A stretch of DNA of 64,000 nucleotides, taken from Gammaproteobacteria bacterium Ga0077536 (GTDB lineage Bacteria > Pseudomonadota > Gammaproteobacteria > Ga0077536). Below, piece by piece: positions 53,291-61,070 of the stretch. Position 1 is the first letter of the stretch, and every line of letters begins with the position of its first letter. The stretch is taken from NCBI GenBank assembly GCA_001464935.1, contig LNEL01000034.1:1-64000 (forward strand). Direction: 5' to 3'. Position numbers and translations under genes: made by a program. The notes under the pieces were generated by a model. That model was given only the letters and a program-made list of their open reading frames with translations. It searched no databases and was not told where the DNA came from.

Positions 53291-54991
53291 ATGCACGACA
53301 TCGCCCCTTCCACCGCCGCGCAGATCGACGCGGCGGTCGCGCGCGTGCGCGAAGCCGCACCGGGTTTCGCCCGGCTGGACCTCCCGGCCAGAATCGCCCT
53401 GCTGCGTGAACTGCGGGCCGGCATCGGCCGCACCGCGACGCGCATGGTCGCCGCCGGTTGCCAGGCCAAGGGGCTGCGCGCCGACACGGCGGCCGCCGGC
53501 GAAGAATGGGCCACAGGCGCCTGGCCCATCGCGCGACATCTCCGGCTGCTGGAAACAACGCTCGCCGCGCTCGCGCGCGGCGCCCAGCCCCCGGTCGCCG
53601 GGTATCGCGAGGCACCCGACGGGCGGCTGCTGGTGCGGATGCATCCGGCGGACGGACTGGATGCAGTGACCTTGCCGGCCATCAGCGCCGACGTGCGACT
53701 GCAGGCCGACGTCGACCGCGCGCGTTGCGCCGACATGCGGGGCGGCTTCTACAAGCGCCCGACGCACGCGGGCCGCGTGGCGCTGGTCCTGGGCGCCGGC
53801 AACGTCGCGTCGATCGCCGTGCAGGATGTGCTGACCAAGCTCTTCAACGACGGCATGGTCTGCGTCCTGAAGATGAATCCGGTCAACGCCTACCTCGGGC
53901 CGCTGATCGAGGACGCTTTTGCAGCGCTGATTGCGCGCGACTACCTGGCGATTGTGTACGGTGGCGCCGACGAAGGCGCGCTGCTCGCCGCACATGCGGG
54001 CATCGACACCATCCACATCACGGGCTCCGACCGCACCTATGACACGATAGTCTGGGGCGCGACGGCGGACGAGCGACGTGCACGCAAGGCCGCCGGGACG
54101 CCGCTGAACGACAAACCTGTCTCGGCCGAACTCGGCAACATCTTGCCGGTGCTGATGGTGCCGGGTCCTTACAGTGCGCGCGACATCGCCTACCAGGCCC
54201 GCGACATCGCGGGCTATGTCATCGGCAACGCGTCGTTCTGGTGTACGGCGGCCAAAATGCTGGTGCTGCCGCGCGGCGCCGCCGAAGGTGACCGCCTGCT
54301 GCGTGCGATTGGCGAGGTCTTCGCGCGCACGCCGACGCGCCGGGCCTACTACCCCGGCGCGCACGAGCGCTGGCGCCGGCTCACCGACGGGCAGCCGGAC
54401 GTCAGCCGGTTCGGCGCGCCGACGCCGGACGAACTGCCGTGGACCCTCGTGCGCGGTCTCGACCCGGCCATCGATCAGCCGCTGTTCCGCGAAGAGCCGT
54501 TCTGCAGCATTTTGAGCCAGACGAGCGTCGGCTCCCGCGATCCAGTGGAGTACCTGCACGCGGCCGTCGAGTTCGTGAACTCGCGTCTGTGGGGCACGCT
54601 GACTGCCACCATCGTCGTGCATCCCAGGTCGCTGCGCGATCCGGCCATCGCCCGCGCGCTCGAGGACGCGATTGCGACGCTGCGTTACGGCACCGTTGGC
54701 ATCAATATCTTTCCCGGGCTCGCCTTCGTGCTCGGTGCCACGCCCTGGGGCGGATATCCGGGCTCAACGCGTGAGGACATCCAGAGCGGCTGTGGCTTCG
54801 TGAACAATACCTCGATGCTGCAGGACGTCGAGAAAGTCATCCTGCGCGGCCCCCTGTGGCTGCCGCTGCCGCAGCCCTACCACCCCGGCCACCGCAGCGC
54901 CGATCGTGTGCTGCAGCGGTTGTTCGACCTCGAGCAGGAACGCGGCTGGACGCGCGTGCCCGGCCTGATGCGGGCGGCGCTCGGCGCCTGA
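53291..54991 (+). CDS. Aldehyde dehydrogenase-superfamily protein (long form)
   Basis: 566 residues from the ATG at 53291, longer than typical 480-500 residue enzymes. NAD-site-like blocks are VALVLGAGNVASIAVQDVL and TIHITGSDRTYDTIVWG. The general-base region reads PVSAELGNILPVLMV and the catalytic Cys region ASFWCTAAKMLVLP (Cys preceded by FW rather than GQ). Late blocks are FREEPFCSIL and EFVNSRLWGTLTATIVVHP. The deviations point to a subfamily acting perhaps on acyl-CoA or bulky aldehydes. Third gene of the operon. The Pho-box promoter of the next gene starts 24 bp after its stop. Confidence 0.85.
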   Translation: MHDIAPSTAAQIDAAVARVREAAPGFARLDLPARIALLRELRAGIGRTATRMVAAGCQAKGLRADTAAAGEEWATGAWPIARHLRLLETTLAALARGAQPPVAGYREAPDGRLLVRMHPADGLDAVTLPAISADVRLQADVDRARCADMRGGFYKRPTHAGRVALVLGAGNVASIAVQDVLTKLFNDGMVCVLKMNPVNAYLGPLIEDAFAALIARDYLAIVYGGADEGALLAAHAGIDTIHITGSDRTYDTIVWGATADERRARKAAGTPLNDKPVSAELGNILPVLMVPGPYSARDIAYQARDIAGYVIGNASFWCTAAKMLVLPRGAAEGDRLLRAIGEVFARTPTRRAYYPGAHERWRRLTDGQPDVSRFGAPTPDELPWTLVRGLDPAIDQPLFREEPFCSILSQTSVGSRDPVEYLHAAVEFVNSRLWGTLTATIVVHPRSLRDPAIARALEDAIATLRYGTVGINIFPGLAFVLGATPWGGYPGSTREDIQSGCGFVNNTSMLQDVEKVILRGPLWLPLPQPYHPGHRSADRVLQRLFDLEQERGWTRVPGLMRAALGA

Positions 54992-55014
54992 GTCCGGCGC
55001 GTTTCGGCGTGTTT

Positions 55015-55057
55015 TGTCACACGCCTGTCACATACTTGTCATGAAGAGGGCTAGAAT
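55015..55057 (+). promoter_or_regulatory. Pho box with -10 element
   Basis: Three TGTCA repeats at 55015, 55026 and 55037, each exactly 11 bp apart, as in PhoB-binding sites. TAGAAT (55052-55057) follows 10 bp after the last repeat, the usual position of the -10 in PhoB-activated promoters. No separate -35. Confidence 0.85.
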
Positions 55058-55102
55058 CGCGCCACTGTTTCCAACCGTGCGCACTCCCGGGGCCTGCCGC
55101 CG

Positions 55103-56263
55103 ATGTTCCTGAGTCGAATCCGTCGCGTCAGCACCCTGCTGGCGCTGCACGTGGCCTGTGCCTGCGCGCAGGCCGCCTCGCAGCCGCCTCCCCCGACCGA
55201 ACCCTTTCCGGATCTCGGGCTGCTCTATCGCAGCGACACCAATCCGTATGTCCAGGAAGTCTGGGCGCTGGGCCGCTATCACGGCCAGTACTGGGACAGC
55301 GAAGGCAGCGCGGGCGCAGACGATGGCTTCGAGGACCGCCGCTTCCGGATCGGCGGTCAGGCCCGGGTGTTCGGCCATCTCACGTTGCACGCGCAGATGG
55401 TCAGCGGCAGCGACTTCGAGCCCTTCTACAACGGCTTCACGGAGCTGTGGGCCGGCTGGCGTTTCAGTGACGCGCTGACGCTGACCGTCGGCCAGCAGAA
55501 GCACCGCTTCACGCACGACCGCAACGTCTCCAGCCGTTACATCAACTACCTCGAACGCAGCATGCTGACGAACATGTTCGGCGCCGACTACACGCCGGCG
55601 GTCACGCTGTCGGGCCGCGTGGGCCGCTGGAGCTATTACGGTGGCGTGTTCTCGAACGCGACCGGGCGCGACATGAAAGAAGCGTTCACGACCCTCGATT
55701 CGGGCTACTCGCTGCTCGCCACCGTCACGCGCGATCTGAGCGATCGGATCCCGCTCGACGCTGCGTTTCTCAATGTGTCGTTCGTGCACAGCGACGCGAA
55801 CGACAAGGCAACGAACCTGAACCGATTCGAACAGGGCATCGCGTCGGCACTGATCCTGACCGAGGGCCCCGCGTCCCTGGTCACCGAAATCACCGCCGGG
55901 CTCGGCAGCGAGGATGGTGACGCCATCGGGCTGAACCTGCAGCCGGGCTACTTCGTCACGCGGCGCCTGCAGGCCGTAGCGCGCTACCAGCTCGCCGGCA
56001 GCAACGAGGCCGACGGACTGCGCGCGCAGCGCCGCTACGAGCGCAAAGCGAACCTGCGCAGCGGCGATCTCTACCAGGCCGGCTACGTCGGCCTGAATTA
56101 CCACCTCGCCGAACATCGCGCGAAGCTGATGACGGGCCTCGAGGTCGCGAGTCTCGGCGGCGAGCACAGCTGGACCGCGTCAGTCGCGGTGCGCCTGTTC
56201 TTCGGTCCGCATTCACGCGGCCCGTTTCCGATGGCGCAGGTGCTGCAGCCCAACGACAACTGA
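55103..56263 (+). CDS. OprO/OprP-type phosphate-selective porin
   Basis: 386 residues. A signal peptide (VSTLLALHVACACAQAA) is followed by YRSDTNPYVQEVWALGRYHGQYWD and FRIGGQARVFGHLTLHAQMV, strands of the Porin O/P family, with WAGWRFSDALTLTVGQQKHRFTHD and a C-terminal barrel strand (SWTASVAVRLFFG). Controlled by a clear Pho box, which supports uptake of phosphate or polyphosphate under phosphate limitation. ATG at 55103. Monocistronic. Confidence 0.88.
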   Translation: MFLSRIRRVSTLLALHVACACAQAASQPPPPTEPFPDLGLLYRSDTNPYVQEVWALGRYHGQYWDSEGSAGADDGFEDRRFRIGGQARVFGHLTLHAQMVSGSDFEPFYNGFTELWAGWRFSDALTLTVGQQKHRFTHDRNVSSRYINYLERSMLTNMFGADYTPAVTLSGRVGRWSYYGGVFSNATGRDMKEAFTTLDSGYSLLATVTRDLSDRIPLDAAFLNVSFVHSDANDKATNLNRFEQGIASALILTEGPASLVTEITAGLGSEDGDAIGLNLQPGYFVTRRLQAVARYQLAGSNEADGLRAQRRYERKANLRSGDLYQAGYVGLNYHLAEHRAKLMTGLEVASLGGEHSWTASVAVRLFFGPHSRGPFPMAQVLQPNDN

Positions 56264-56287
56264 CCGCAACCGGCCGCGTGCCGCGGT

Positions 56288-57412
56288 TCACTGCCCGGCA
56301 GCGAGCAGTGAGCGTTCGCGCGGACTCGCGTAACGGCTGTCCCATTCGGCCAGTTTCGGCGCCATCAGTCGCTTCCATACCGGCGGGATCAGGGTCAGCA
56401 ACAGCGCCGCCAGGTAACCGCAGGGCAGCAGCGGCGACTCGGGGCGCTGCTGCAGGGCTTCGAAGTGGGCGCGAGGCTCGAGATGATGTTCTGAGTGCAT
56501 CGGCAGATGAATCAGCACGATGTGGCTGAAGGCACGATTGGTGTCCCACGCATGGCGCAGCGCATACGGCGTCGCGCCATCCCGCACCAGGCCGTAATGC
56601 TCCAGGTAGTTCAGTGCTTCGAGCAGCAGCTTGTTCCACATCGAGGCCACCAGGAACATCGCCAGTCCCGGGGGACCCGCAGCAAGCAGGAAGGCCAGTG
56701 CGACAACGGTCGAGCGCATGAAGCCCCGACTGACCTTGTTCCGCCACACCAGCGCCTGCCACCACGGCGCGGCGCGCAGACGCTGTCGTTCGATGCGCCA
56801 CGCCTGCCGCACCTGGCCGAGCGTCGAGCGCACGAAAAACGCATAGACGTTCTCGCCGCGCCGGGCCGTCGCCGGGTCGGCCGGTGTGCCGACATCGCGA
56901 TGATGTCCGTAGACATGGGCCACCTCCAGCGACGCGTTCCACGCCATCGCGAGCAGCCAGCGCCCGACGAACATCGCGACCGGTTGCCGCGTCCGGTGCA
57001 CCAGTTCATGCGCCGTCAGGATGGCCCCGAGGGCGATGGCGAGCGCCACTGACAGGCTCGCGCCCAGCCACGCTGCCCAGTCATTGCCGGCCCGGCGCGC
57101 GAGCACGTCGATGCCGGTCATCTGCTGCAGGCCGGCGCCGATTCCCAGCAGATCGTGCGGCGACAGGGTCCATGCGTACACCACGCACAGCCACGCGACC
57201 GCCGGCAGGAAACTGTACAGCGCGCAGTCGAGCACGGCCGGATGACGGAACCTCGGCACGGTCCGCGCCGCGCCGCTCAACGCGTCGGCCCCAATCCAGC
57301 ACACGACGCCTGCCGCAATGCCCAGCCACGTCCAGGCCTGGCCCAGCAGCAGGCCGACGAGCGTCAACACGATGAGCACATGAGTGCCGAGATAGCGCAG
57401 ATACTTCAGCAT
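56288..57412 (-). CDS. AlkB-like membrane diiron hydroxylase
   Basis: 374 residues from the ATG at 57412. Six or so membrane helices and the histidine boxes of the integral-membrane alkane/xylene hydroxylase group: HELVHR (H135, H139), HVYGHH (H166, H170, H171), NYLEHYGL (H272) and HSEHH (H306, H309, H310). The NYLEHYGL box separates this group from fatty-acid desaturases. Relatives hydroxylate terminal carbons of alkanes or methyl groups using rubredoxin or a ferredoxin; neither gene is adjacent. Substrate undetermined. Confidence 0.85.
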   Translation of the reverse strand: MLKYLRYLGTHVLIVLTLVGLLLGQAWTWLGIAAGVVCWIGADALSGAARTVPRFRHPAVLDCALYSFLPAVAWLCVVYAWTLSPHDLLGIGAGLQQMTGIDVLARRAGNDWAAWLGASLSVALAIALGAILTAHELVHRTRQPVAMFVGRWLLAMAWNASLEVAHVYGHHRDVGTPADPATARRGENVYAFFVRSTLGQVRQAWRIERQRLRAAPWWQALVWRNKVSRGFMRSTVVALAFLLAAGPPGLAMFLVASMWNKLLLEALNYLEHYGLVRDGATPYALRHAWDTNRAFSHIVLIHLPMHSEHHLEPRAHFEALQQRPESPLLPCGYLAALLLTLIPPVWKRLMAPKLAEWDSRYASPRERSLLAAGQ

Positions 57413-57633
57413 GGTCACCCCGAAGGCGCAGACCGCCTGCATTCCCGTCCGGATACTGCCAACCTGCGTTGCCCCGGAGCAAGCCGATTGAGGCGCCAAT
57501 CGCGCCCGGGGTGATGGAAATCAATTCCGTGGCCGTGGCCGGACCTGTGCGGGCACCGGCGTCACGGGGCGCGGCTTGCACGGGCGGCGGCTTCCCGGCC
57601 ACGATGCCGCTTTACCCGCGGCGACACGCTTCG

Positions 57634-58075
57634 ATGAAACTTCTGTTCCTTCACGGCTGGCACTCGGTGCCCGGCGGCGTCAAGCCGAGCTTCCTTCAGG
57701 CCCACGGTTGCGAGGTGTTCAATCCGGCGCTCGACGACGACGACTTCGACGCCGCACTGGCAAGCGCGCAGGCGGCTTTCGACGTCCACCGGCCGTCGGT
57801 CGTCGATGAACCTGGCCTGTGGCACGGCGCGCCTCGTGCTGCTGTGCCCGGCCTGGCGCCGCTGGGGCACGGCGCAGCGCGTGAAGTCAGGCACCGTGAT
57901 CCTGCACAGCCGCGTGGACGAGGTGATCCCGTTCGCCGACTCCGAAGCGCTGGTGCTGGCCAGCGGACTGCCGCGGACCGCGCTCATCGAAGTCGGCGAA
58001 GACCACCGGCTCGCGACGCCAGCGCCGCTCGCGGCGATGCTCGCAGCGTGCCGGTCGACCGATGGTCTGGACTGA
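57634..58075 (+). pseudogene. Broken alpha/beta-hydrolase (RBBP9/YdeN-like) lacking its nucleophile elbow
   Basis: The first frame gives MKLLFLHGWHSVPGGVKPSF and continues to HRPSVV (57634-57804). The second frame, one base on, resumes with MNLACGTARLVLLCPAWRRWG and runs to 58075 with VILHSRVDEVIPFADSEALV and EVGEDHRL. In relatives the two are joined by a GSSRGGAVA-type segment holding the catalytic serine. That segment, about nine to ten codons, is missing and the frame is shifted, so the product cannot be an active hydrolase. A short deletion at about 57804 explains both defects. The acid and histidine regions are intact, so the damage is recent or an assembly error. Confidence 0.75.
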
Positions 58076-58135
58076 CGGCGGCGCCCGTGTCGAAACAGCG
58101 GACTGATATGCTGCGCACCCCCTTCCGGCGAGACA

Positions 58136-58573
58136 GTGGTGACGATGGCGACCAAGGCTGAGATCACGGCGTTCCTCGAACGCGATTTTCCCCAGTGCAA
58201 ATGTACGGTCGATGCGTGCGGTGACGGTGCCGCGATCGTGCGCCGCAGGGTTGGCGACGCTGAACTGCGGCCCGGCGGCACCGTGTCGGGGCCGGTGATG
58301 ATGGACGTCGCGGACACTGCGCTCTACGTTGCGCTGCTCGCCGAACTCGGCCTCGTGCCGATGGCGGTGACGACGAGTCTGAACATCAATTTCCTGCGCA
58401 AGCCCACCGCCGATCGCGACGTCATCGGCATCGCGCGCCTGCTGAAAGTCGGCAAGACCCTCGTCGTCGGCGACGTCACGATTCATTCGGACGGCATCGC
58501 AGCCCCCGTGGCGCATGCGAGCGTGACGTATGCCATCCCGCCGTCGACAGCGGCGGCCGCGCGCACCACGTAG
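58136..58573 (+). CDS. PaaI-family hotdog thioesterase
   Basis: About 145 residues from GTG 58136 (ATG at 58145 is an alternative start). Hotdog-fold pattern with GGTVSGPVMMDVADTALYVALL (central helix with the catalytic-type acid D) and SLNINFLRKPTADRDVIGIARL. Likely hydrolyses an acyl- or aryl-CoA thioester, useful in aromatic or branched-acid catabolism. Begins 60 bp after the broken hydrolase. Confidence 0.85.
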   Translation: MVTMATKAEITAFLERDFPQCKCTVDACGDGAAIVRRRVGDAELRPGGTVSGPVMMDVADTALYVALLAELGLVPMAVTTSLNINFLRKPTADRDVIGIARLLKVGKTLVVGDVTIHSDGIAAPVAHASVTYAIPPSTAAAARTT

Positions 58574-58692
58574 CGGGATTGCCCGACAGCGGAACTGCGA
58601 CCCACCGCCACCGGGGAGCCCGCGGGCGCCAACTCAGGAACCGGTAGTCGAAGATCGCCCGGCGGGCCGTGTGGCCGGCCGGGCGTGCAGAG

Positions 58693-59874
58693 CTACTTCG
58701 CGTGACTGAAATCGGCCGGCGGATAGAAGGACTCGTCGCCCAACGCATCCACCGCGGCCCAGAACCCGGGCGTCACGTTCAACTGCCCGATGCTCTCGGG
58801 ATCGAGCATGTAGGACTGTCGACGGTAGTTCCACTTGTTCGGGCACAGCCGCACCGCTTCGTTGAAGTGGTGTTTGGCCCGCTCCAGTGCGCCGGCGGCG
58901 AACAGGTGGCGGCCGAGGCGCACGTGCGTCGCGGCGCGGACGTCCGCTTCTTCCGGACCGCGCATCCGTCGCCGCACTTCGGCCGGCGGCAGGATGTAGC
59001 GGCTCGCGGCGCCATTGCGCGCCCAGTCCCGCAGTGCTTCGATATAGGTGTTCCGGATCTCGATGCCGCGGTTGACGGCCTCATCCGGCACCTCGAAGGT
59101 CTCGCGGTTCATATGGCGCACCATGTCGGCCGTGCCGGCCGATTCGGCGGGGCGCACGATGTGCCCGGCTTCGTCGATCCACACGCCCTGCGGCACGTTG
59201 ACCATCCCGTACAGCTCACCGACGACATGCGCTTCGTCGATCAGGTTCAGATAAGTCGGCGGGGCCTGTTTCGCCCACAGCGCCGACGACCAGCCCATCA
59301 GGCGCGCGAGCACCGGTGGCCGTTCGGCGATGTCTGCCGACCTGATGCGCGCCTCGACCGCGGCCTTGCCGCCGGTATCGAACGCGACGGCGATGAACTC
59401 GAGGCCTTCCTTCTGCAACTCTTCATAGACTACCTGCCACACGGACAGGTCGAAGCTGCAGCCTCAATAGGAACCCCAGGAGAACAGGAAGACTTTCTTG
59501 CCGCGAAAATCCGACAGCGAGTGCAGCTTGCCGTCGAGATCGGGCAGCGTGAAGTCCGGCGCTTCCAGCGAGAACAGCTGATCGCGTCGCGCATTCACGC
59601 TTTCGCCAAACGCCCACGCGCCGGCCGCGTCCTCGCGCACCACGGGCTGCCCCATGTAACGCGCAAACGCGGCAAGATCGACGCGGCCCTGCGCGTCCTG
59701 CCAGCCGGTATCGAGGCGCACGCAGGCGTCGCCGCGGCACAGCCCTTCAGGTTCGAGTTTCCAGCCGGTCGCCTGCTGCAGTTCAGCGGGCGTCAGCCAC
59801 AGGTGATCGCCGTCGACGTCGGCGCTGAGGCCGGCGGTCGTGCGATCGTCGTACAGGATCGTTGAGACAGTCAT
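58693..59874 (-). CDS. TlpA/ResA-like thioredoxin-fold protein, probable selenoprotein (in-frame UGA)
   Basis: One continuous frame of 393 codons interrupted only by TGA at 59466-59464 (codon 137). Upstream, residues 1-95 form an N-terminal region with PAELQQATGWKLEPEG, and then FSLEAPDFTLPDLDGKLHSL and FRGKKVFLFSWGSY give the redoxin start. After the UGA the frame reads GCSFDLSVWQVVYEEL and GLEFIAVAFDTGG, as expected for the same thioredoxin fold, with VNVPQGVWIDEAG at the cis-Pro side. The UGA stands where the first Cys of a C-G-C or C-x-x-C redox motif belongs, giving W-x-x-x-U-G-C. A SECIS-like hairpin follows immediately. The alternative is a nonsense mutation of a Cys codon (TGC to TGA). 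Protein export is not evident: no signal peptide. Confidence 0.75.
59413..59461 (-). promoter_or_regulatory. SECIS-like hairpin directly after the in-frame UGA
   Basis: Two bases after UGA the mRNA folds: CUGCAG with UUGCAG, CUUC with GAAG, an asymmetric internal loop, ACCUG with CAGGU, a single bulged U, CC with GG, and the apical loop GUGU. The first loop G is the 22nd nucleotide after UGA, within the window used by bacterial SECIS elements, and the bulged U plus GU loop copies the SelB-recognised part of the E. coli fdhF element. Confidence 0.65.
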
Positions 59875-59979
59875 GCGGTAATCCTCGCGTGCATGCGTGA
59901 TGATCGTCAGGCCAATCTAGCCGCAGGACTGCGGCAAGGGAAGGCCGGGAGACAGGCCGCGCCGTCAGTGCAAAACCAC

Positions 59980-60135
59980 TCAGTCGGAGTGGCTTTCGCC
60001 GGCGAGCTGCTGCTTGACCCGCCTGCGCTCGGCCTTGCGGGTCTTGTCGTGTACGCCGCCCTTCTTCAGCAGCGGATTGAGCGCGATGCGATTGCGCAGC
60101 TTGCCCGCCGCGAGTTTCTTCGCCGACTTCGCCAT
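59980..60135 (-). CDS. 51-residue highly basic conserved-type protein
   Basis: MAKSAKKLAAGKLRNRIALN then PLLKKGGVHDKTRKAERRRV and a short acidic end (KQQLAGESHSD). About one third of residues are Lys or Arg, and no helix is hydrophobic. The R-N-R-I-A-x-N-P-L-L-x-K-G-G-x-H pattern is familiar from small uncharacterised proteobacterial proteins and suggests RNA or ribosome binding (inference). It begins 6 bp after the stop of the SoxYZ-like gene, so it is co-transcribed. Confidence 0.7.
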   Translation of the reverse strand: MAKSAKKLAAGKLRNRIALNPLLKKGGVHDKTRKAERRRVKQQLAGESHSD

Positions 60136-60141
60136 CGCCGC

Positions 60142-60981
60142 TCAGGCACCCTCGACGGGAAAACTGCGGGTGAAGCTGCGGCCCTTGGAGTCCGTCATCT
60201 TCGCTTCGATGGTGCCGCCGGCCTTCGGCTGGAAGAAAAAGCGGAAGCTCGGATCTTCGCTGATCGAGATGTCCGTTTCGGCGGTCATGATGTGCTCGCC
60301 GTTGAAGCTGATTTCAATCTTCGTCACGTACTCCGGCGGAATGAACGCGCGCGTGCGCTGGTCGAGCTGCAGACCGGTGATGTTCGGATGGCTGATGATC
60401 AGCTGGCCCAGCGCGACGTCCGCGTCGTCGGGACTTTCACTGGCCCGGAACTTCATTTCGCCGATCCGCGCGCGGGCTTCCTTCAGCTTCAGGAAAGGCG
60501 GCGGCTCGGAACAGCCCCCGCTGGCCCGCGTGAAGCCTTCGTCCATGTGCAGATCGCCGTTGTTCATTTCCGCGACCACGCGCACGAAGGTGAACTCGTT
60601 GATGCGCAGGCGCATCGACAGATCGGCGCGGCCCATCGCCGGCGTCAGGTGGAACACCCCGGCGAGCGGCTTCGGGTTCTTGTCGATGAACACGTAGATC
60701 TTCTGAATATAGCGCTCGGCCGTCTGTGGAATCTTTGCGTTGATGCTGAGCGGCACCACGCCCGAATCCTCGGCGCGCACCGGCACACGCAGTTCGACGA
60801 TCGTCTTGTCGACGGAAATCTCGCGGCTCTTGAAATACTGCGGCTTCAGCAGCGTGCCCCAGATATCGACTTCGGACTGTTCCCCGGCCGCGAACACCGG
60901 CGCGGCGCTGACGAGCGCAAGGGCCAGCATCAGCCAGCGCACGGGCATCAGCAGGGTCTGGGACGCGTGAAAGTGCTGCAT
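60142..60981 (-). CDS. Quinoprotein dehydrogenase-associated SoxYZ-like carrier
   Basis: 279 residues from the ATG at 60981. Signal peptide (WLMLALALVSAAPVFAA), a SoxY-like domain (about 40-165, ending in ASGGCSEPP with the carrier-type Cys) and a SoxZ-like Ig domain (about 185-279, IISHPNITGLQLDQRT and FFFQPKAGGTIEAKMTDSKG). The fused SoxYZ type is found with PQQ alcohol dehydrogenases, whose partner role is not understood. No PQQ dehydrogenase gene is in the window. Downstream lies the 51-residue basic protein. Confidence 0.85.
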   Translation of the reverse strand: MQHFHASQTLLMPVRWLMLALALVSAAPVFAAGEQSEVDIWGTLLKPQYFKSREISVDKTIVELRVPVRAEDSGVVPLSINAKIPQTAERYIQKIYVFIDKNPKPLAGVFHLTPAMGRADLSMRLRINEFTFVRVVAEMNNGDLHMDEGFTRASGGCSEPPPFLKLKEARARIGEMKFRASESPDDADVALGQLIISHPNITGLQLDQRTRAFIPPEYVTKIEISFNGEHIMTAETDISISEDPSFRFFFQPKAGGTIEAKMTDSKGRSFTRSFPVEGA

Positions 60982-61070
60982 TGCGGGATTTCCATCGGCG
61001 GCTGGGGATCGCCACGCAGCATACCGAGGCGGCACGGGCCGCGGCAATCGCGGCGCAGTGTCGCCGTCGC

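Noticed and set aside
59464-59466. The in-frame TGA as a true end separating two genes
   Set aside because: The downstream part would start at a GTG inside the hairpin loop without a ribosome-binding site and lack its redox centre. Both parts form one thioredoxin-fold protein in the same frame.
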